64,000 nucleotides of DNA, taken from Loktanella sp. IMCC34160. Its GTDB lineage: Bacteria; Pseudomonadota; Alphaproteobacteria; Rhodobacterales; Rhodobacteraceae. Location: assembly GCF_004145845.1 (NCBI RefSeq), contig NZ_SELP01000003.1:62001-126000 (forward strand), given 5' to 3'. Positions 59,777 to 64,000 of the stretch are shown here, piece by piece (the stretch's first letter is position 1; the number at the start of each line of letters is the position of its first letter). A program made the position numbers and the translations under genes. The notes beneath the pieces were generated by a model. It did not search any database. It saw nothing but the letters and a program-made list of their open reading frames with translations, and was not told the origin of the DNA.

Positions 59777-61881
59777 GGCCGGGCGACGGGCCGCAGGCTG
59801 ACCACCGGGGCAAGGTTGGTAGCCGGGGCTGCTGTTACGGCGGGGACCGGCGTTTCGGCGGGGTCCCCGGTAACGGGCCGCTCGGCGGGTCGCGCAACGG
59901 GCCGGATCACCGGCTTTTCCCCCACCAGCATGGCGGTGAACCTGATCTGCCCGGTCTGGCCGGTCAGCCGGGCCCGGTAGACGGGGATCGATTCCGCGAC
60001 CCGCTGCACATAATTCCGGGTTTCGCGGAAGGGGATCATCTCGATCCAGTCGATCACATCGATTTCCCCGGTGCGGGGGTCGCCCCGTTCGGCGATCCAG
60101 TCGCGGGGCCGGCGCGGCCCGGCGTTATAGCCCGCCGCGATGAACACCGGCGAGGGGCCGAATTCCTGTTCAAGAAGTTCAAGATAGCGGGCACCGAGAG
60201 ACGCGTTGTAGTCCCAGTCCGAAGTCAGCCGCCCCCGGCTGTAGGCGAGACCCAGATCGTCGGCCATGTCCTCTGCGGTGCCCGGCATGACCTGCATCAG
60301 CCCAAGCGCGCCTACGGCGCTGCCCGCATCGGTGCGAAATTCGCTTTCGCGGCGGGCGATGGACATCGCCAGTTCCGCGCTGACGGGGATGTCTTTGCGG
60401 GACAGGGGGTGGTCGGGATAATAGATCGCAGGGACCATCAACCCGCGCGCCACGCCAGCCTTGCCCAGCAGCACGGCATAGAAACTTTCGTCCAGCGCGA
60501 CGAGGATTTCCCCCAGTTGCGCCAGTTCGGTCCGGTCCAACTCGCGCCCCAGTTCGGCAAAGAACAGGACCGCGCCGACACGTTCGCCGGCGGACAGAAG
60601 GGTCAGAGCGGCGCGGGTCTTTTCCTCGCCCAGAAATGGGGCGGACTGCCAGTCGGGAAAGACCTCGGACCCGGTCAGGGCGGGGTCGAGCGACTGGCCC
60701 AGCTTTTCGGCGGCGAGAAGGCCGTAGAAGCTTGTTTGGTGCTGGGCCCCGTGGGTATAGGCGGCGACGGCGGCGGCCTCGTTCCCCAGCGCCTCGTGGG
60801 TGCGGCCGATCCAGTATCCGGCGCGGCCCTCGGAAATCGGCCCGTCCACGGCGGCGGCCATCCGTTCGAAATGGCGCAGGGCGACGCCGGGCCGGTCAAG
60901 CCAGCGCAGCGCAAGGTAGCCCGACAGCCATTCCAGATCGGCATAGCTTTCGCCATCGTCGGCGGTCAGGAAATGCTGGCTGGCAAGGTCATAGGCGGAT
61001 TGGTAGCGGCCTTCGCGCATTTCCCAACGGGCCAGCGTCCGCCGCCAACCGGACCAGCGGAACGGCTGGCCCAAATCCTCGGCCCGGGTGGAATGGGATT
61101 TCAGCACTGCGACCGCCTCGGTCCAGTCGCCCCGGTCGGCCAGCCAGTTGAACCGGTCATAGGCCAGCCCGACATCAGCCCGCAGACGGGTTGGCAGGGC
61201 GTTGAAGGTCTGGGTGGCGTCGGGCGCCTTGGTCAGAAAGGCCAGCCGCGCGGCATAGAGCGCCTGTTCGTCGCCAGTCAGCAGCTCGATCGTCCGCGCC
61301 GCATCTTCCTTGCGCCAGCGCCAGAGCATCGCATCGGCGCGCTGTCCGTGCAGCGGGCGCAGGGTATCGGCATGGGCGGCGATCAGGGCCTCGTGCCCCT
61401 CGTCCGAGAGGCTTTCGGTCAGCCAGACCTCGCGCAGCATCGCCTCGGCCCCGGCGGCGTTGCCGCGGGCGATCATCGCGGCGGCCAGACGCACGGCCCC
61501 GATCCCGGTTTCGGGCAGGTCCCCGTCGAACCAGGCGATCACCCGGTCGGGGTTCAGGTCGGGCGGGATGATCTCTTCGCCCCGCGCGCGAAGCCGGTCC
61601 ATCCCCGGCCAATCCCGGCGGCGCGGCAGGAAATCAAGATAGTCGTCAAAACGCGCGCCATTGTCTTCCTGCCGCAGCCGGGTCCAGATCAGCAGGTCGC
61701 GCGCAAGATCGTCGCCGGGCGGCAAGAGCGCGAAGGCAAGGTCCCAATTGTCGTCCCGCCCCGCCTGAAACGCCGCCGCGACCGAGGGATTCGCGGATTG
61801 CTGGGCAAGGGCCGAGAGGCCCATAAACAAGGCCAGAACGGCGCCCGGAACCGAGCGGAGGAGGAAACCAAGGAAACGCAT
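59773..61881 (-). CDS. soluble lytic murein transglycosylase (Slt70-like)
   Basis: The 702-residue precursor has a signal peptide (LGFLLRSVPGAVLALFMGLSALA). It has a long helical, superhelix-like U domain (about 30-480) and a C-terminal SLT catalytic domain: AMSIARRESEFRTDAGSAVGALGLMQVMPGTAEDMA, with the catalytic Glu in RRESEF, then GAGYNAGPRRP-type FIAAGYNAGP. It cleaves glycan strands to 1,6-anhydroMurNAc products in the periplasm. A Pro/Ala-rich tail follows. It is divergent from dapA. Confidence 0.92.
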   Translation of the reverse strand: MRFLGFLLRSVPGAVLALFMGLSALAQQSANPSVAAAFQAGRDDNWDLAFALLPPGDDLARDLLIWTRLRQEDNGARFDDYLDFLPRRRDWPGMDRLRARGEEIIPPDLNPDRVIAWFDGDLPETGIGAVRLAAAMIARGNAAGAEAMLREVWLTESLSDEGHEALIAAHADTLRPLHGQRADAMLWRWRKEDAARTIELLTGDEQALYAARLAFLTKAPDATQTFNALPTRLRADVGLAYDRFNWLADRGDWTEAVAVLKSHSTRAEDLGQPFRWSGWRRTLARWEMREGRYQSAYDLASQHFLTADDGESYADLEWLSGYLALRWLDRPGVALRHFERMAAAVDGPISEGRAGYWIGRTHEALGNEAAAVAAYTHGAQHQTSFYGLLAAEKLGQSLDPALTGSEVFPDWQSAPFLGEEKTRAALTLLSAGERVGAVLFFAELGRELDRTELAQLGEILVALDESFYAVLLGKAGVARGLMVPAIYYPDHPLSRKDIPVSAELAMSIARRESEFRTDAGSAVGALGLMQVMPGTAEDMADDLGLAYSRGRLTSDWDYNASLGARYLELLEQEFGPSPVFIAAGYNAGPRRPRDWIAERGDPRTGEIDVIDWIEMIPFRETRNYVQRVAESIPVYRARLTGQTGQIRFTAMLVGEKPVIRPVARPAERPVTGDPAETPVPAVTAAPATNLAPVVSLRPVARP

Positions 61882-61946
61882 GTGTGTCTTTCTGCTCGTT
61901 TTGTCAGAAATCGTAACCCACCCCCCTGCACACGCAACTCACAAAC

Positions 61947-61975
61947 TTGGCAATCGGCGGAAACCCGTCTAGGTT
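61947..61975 (+). promoter_or_regulatory. promoter of dapA
   Basis: TTGGCA (61947-61952) and TAGGTT (61970-61975) are separated by exactly 17 bp and lie 58 bp before the dapA ATG. Both hexamers are close to the sigma-70 type consensus. Confidence 0.6.
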
Positions 61976-62032
61976 CCGCGCGCATTTCAAGGGGCGGATG
62001 GACCGCCCCGTCCAACCTGAAGGAAGCGTATC

Positions 62033-62905
62033 ATGATCAAGGGGTCCATGCCTGCCCTCGTCACGCCGTTCGCGAACGGCCAAGTCGATCTTGAGACGCT
62101 CAAGAAACTTGTCGACTGGCACATCGATCAGGGCAGCCACGGGATTGTCCCGGTCGGCACCACGGGCGAAAGCCCGACGCTGAGCCATGAAGAGCATGAT
62201 CTGGTGGTCGAAACTGTTGTCGCGCAGGCGGCGGGCCGGGTGCCTGTCATTGCCGGGGCCGGGTCGAACAACACGATCGAAGCCGTCCGTCTGGTCGAAG
62301 CCGCCAAGACCGCCGGGGCCGACGCGGCGCTGGTTGTCACCCCCTATTACAACAAGCCGACCCAAGCCGGGCTGTTCGCGCATTTCATGGCCACTGCCGA
62401 AGTGGGCCTGCCGATCGTGATCTACAACATCCCCGGCCGGTCGGTCGTGGACATGTCGCCCGCGACCATGGGCGAACTGGCCAAGCACCCGATGATCGTC
62501 GGCGTCAAGGATGCGACCGGCGATCTGGCCCGTGTCGCGGCCCAGCGGATCACCTGCGGCGCGGATTTCATCCAGCTGTCTGGAGAGGACGCCACCGCGC
62601 ATGGGTTCAACGCCATGGGCGGCATCGGCTGCATTTCCGTCACCGCCAACGTCGCGCCGAAACTGTGTTCCGAGATGCAGGAAGCCACGCTTGCGGGCGA
62701 CTACGCCACCGCACTGACCCTTGCCGACCGGCTGATGCCGCTGCATCAGGCGATCTTTGTCGAGCCGGGTGTTGCGGGCGCGAAATACGCCATGTCCCTG
62801 CTGGGCCTGTGTTCCGACGAGGTCCGGTCGCCGCTGGTTGACCTGACCGACGGAACCAAGGACCGGGTGCGCGGCGCCATGGTTCACGCGGGCCTTCTGA
62901 ACTGA
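62033..62905 (+). CDS. dapA: 4-hydroxy-tetrahydrodipicolinate synthase
   Basis: First committed enzyme of lysine/mDAP synthesis: it condenses pyruvate with aspartate semialdehyde. The 290-residue TIM barrel has the Schiff-base lysine K159 in [10 protein letters not shown]131 in YNIPGRS, the T43/T44 proton relay in VGTTGESPT and the PYYNKPTQ block. The ATG is preceded by AAGGAAG. mDAP is a cross-linking residue of peptidoglycan, which suits a window rich in cell-wall genes. The next gene begins 1 bp after its stop. Confidence 0.97.
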   Translation: MIKGSMPALVTPFANGQVDLETLKKLVDWHIDQGSHGIVPVGTTGESPTLSHEEHDLVVETVVAQAAGRVPVIAGAGSNNTIEAVRLVEAAKTAGADAALVVTPYYNKPTQAGLFAHFMATAEVGLPIVIYNIPGRSVVDMSPATMGELAKHPMIVGVKDATGDLARVAAQRITCGADFIQLSGEDATAHGFNAMGGIGCISVTANVAPKLCSEMQEATLAGDYATALTLADRLMPLHQAIFVEPGVAGAKYAMSLLGLCSDEVRSPLVDLTDGTKDRVRGAMVHAGLLN

Positions 62906-62906
62906 G

Positions 62907-64000
62907 ATGACAGCGACCCGCGCCCCTGACCTGATCGTCACCGGGGCGCGCGTGCTGACCATGTGGGCGGACCGGCCCCGCGCCGGGGCTGTGGCCATTT
63001 GCGACGGGGTGATCGTCGCGGTGGGCGACCGGGCCGAGGTCGAACCGCTTGCCGGGCCGGACACCCGCGTGATCGACGCAGGCGGCGCGACCGTTCTGCC
63101 GGGCTTTGTCGAAAGCCACCTGCACCTTGTGTTGGGCGGGTCGGAGTTGACCCACCTGTCCCTTGTCGGGATCGAGGGCGAAGCGGCGCTGACCGGAGCG
63201 TTCCGCGCCTTTGCCAACGATAACCCGGACGCCCCGCTGTTGATGGGACAGGGTGGCGACTATGGGCTGATCGGGCGCCCGATGACCCGCCATGACCTTG
63301 ACCGGGTGATCGCGGACCGCCCCATCGCCATCACCGCGCCGGATCATCACACCGTCTGGGCCAATACCGCCGCCCTGCGCGCCGCCAGGCTGCTGCACGG
63401 GGCCGATACACCGCCGGGGCACGACGTGGTCATGGCCGAAGATGGCACTGCCACCGGTGAATTGCGCGAATTCGAGGCCTTTGCGAAGGTCATCGCCCTT
63501 GGCGGCGACGAGCGGGTGAACCTTGGCATTGCCACGGGCCGCGATCCGTCGCCGTGGCCCGATGCCGCCGCGCTGGCGGTAGACCGGGAAAAGGCCGCGC
63601 GGGGGCTGGCCCATTGCGCGGCCCACGGGATTACCAGCGTCATCAACATGGACGGGAACCGCTATACCCTTGCCCTGCTGGACGGGTTGCGGGCCGAGGG
63701 GCGGCTGACCGCGCGGGTCAAGGTGCCGTTCCATTTCAAGCCGGACATGGGGCTGGACCAGATGGAGGAGGCCAGCGCCCTGACCGCCGATTATGCCGAT
63801 GACTGGCTGTCGTCGGGCATGGTCAAGCTGTTCATGGATGGGGTGATGGACAGCCGCACGGCCTTTCGGCTGGGCGACTATCCCGGCCAGCCGGGCCACC
63901 GGGGCGCGGGCCTGTTCGGGCAGGACGATTTTGCCCGTATCGCGAAAGAGGCCGACCGGCGCGAGTTGCAGATTGCGGTTCATGCCATCGGCGATGCCGC
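62907..64000 (+). CDS. amidohydrolase family protein, YtcJ-like (3' end beyond window)
   Basis: The reading frame starts at ATG 62907, 1 bp after the dapA stop, and stays open to the end of the window (about 364 codons seen). The translation has a composite beta domain, then VLPGFVESHLHLVLGGSE with the H-x-H metal motif, and DHHTVWANTAAL. Next come KLFMDGVMDSRTAF, with the carboxylated-Lys position of this group, and ELQIAVHAIGDAA. This is the Amidohydro_3 (YtcJ-like) branch, whose substrates are mostly unknown. Coupling to dapA suggests shared transcription rather than shared pathway. Confidence 0.87.
   Translation, partial: MTATRAPDLIVTGARVLTMWADRPRAGAVAICDGVIVAVGDRAEVEPLAGPDTRVIDAGGATVLPGFVESHLHLVLGGSELTHLSLVGIEGEAALTGAFRAFANDNPDAPLLMGQGGDYGLIGRPMTRHDLDRVIADRPIAITAPDHHTVWANTAALRAARLLHGADTPPGHDVVMAEDGTATGELREFEAFAKVIALGGDERVNLGIATGRDPSPWPDAAALAVDREKAARGLAHCAAHGITSVINMDGNRYTLALLDGLRAEGRLTARVKVPFHFKPDMGLDQMEEASALTADYADDWLSSGMVKLFMDGVMDSRTAFRLGDYPGQPGHRGAGLFGQDDFARIAKEADRRELQIAVHAIGDA

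Noticed and set aside
59281-62094. 937-codon plus-strand open frame across the DMT permease and slt
   Set aside because: It overlaps three well-supported genes in other frames and is low-complexity Gly/Arg-rich.

Overview
The window is a gene-dense, GC-rich bacterial chromosome segment whose gene content and style point to an alphaproteobacterium of the Rhodobacteraceae (Roseobacter-like). This placement is an inference from family-level resemblance (HspQ, UPF0314/DUF2585, UMF1-type MFS, paired dimethylglycine-dehydrogenase-like proteins, XRE-cupin regulators, kbl-tdh). No rRNA or tRNA gene, CRISPR array, prophage or insertion sequence was seen.

Layout. 1-5.7 kb: end of a TPP enzyme, pnp with a hairpin-rich leader, 1-Cys peroxiredoxin and aldehyde dehydrogenase (divergent), rluA. 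5.7-13.4 kb: a minus-strand block reading thiolase, msrC, XRE-cupin regulator, GFA-family protein and two tandem dimethylglycine/sarcosine-dehydrogenase-like flavoproteins; a double palindrome lies at the head of the regulator part. 13.8-21.6 kb: hspQ, a transglycosylase-like lipoprotein, lolA, an acetyltransferase, a membrane glycosyltransferase, ftsK and an aminotransferase. 21.7-28.9 kb: amidase, UbiH-type hydroxylase, Trm112-like protein, Lon-N-domain protein, cnoX, SGNH hydrolase, mdh and a TauE/SafE permease. 28.9-33.1 kb: tdh-kbl (threonine catabolism) with an XRE-cupin regulator and a perfect palindromic operator candidate, then a second thiolase. 33.2-43.9 kb: yaaA, a very large alpha-2-macroglobulin coupled to pbpC, recQ and YggT. 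44.0-48.6 kb: thioesterase, UMF1-type MFS, mepA, a phytase-like esterase and a queuosine-precursor transporter with a possible preQ1-type leader. 48.6-50.6 kb: the most unusual stretch. It holds a leader-like RNA unit (mini-ORF, 16-nt complement to the 16S rRNA 3' end, anti-SD segment, intrinsic terminator) in front of arfB, then a cupin and an AT-richer pair resembling a GNAT toxin module. 50.6-64 kb: pncB, UPF0314, an EEP-family nuclease, TPP enzyme, FMN reductase, MaoC-like protein, a split MnmC-like pair, DMT permease, slt, dapA and a truncated amidohydrolase.

How the genes fit together. Cell-envelope maintenance is strongly represented (ftsK, lolA, A2M/pbpC, mepA, two lytic transglycosylases, dapA). 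One-carbon and amino-acid catabolism form two regulated units: the DMG-dehydrogenase/GFA block and kbl-tdh. Several genes serve translation and RNA quality control (pnp, rluA, arfB, mnmD, the queuosine transporter). Most regulatory signals listed are pattern-based inferences that need experimental or comparative testing.
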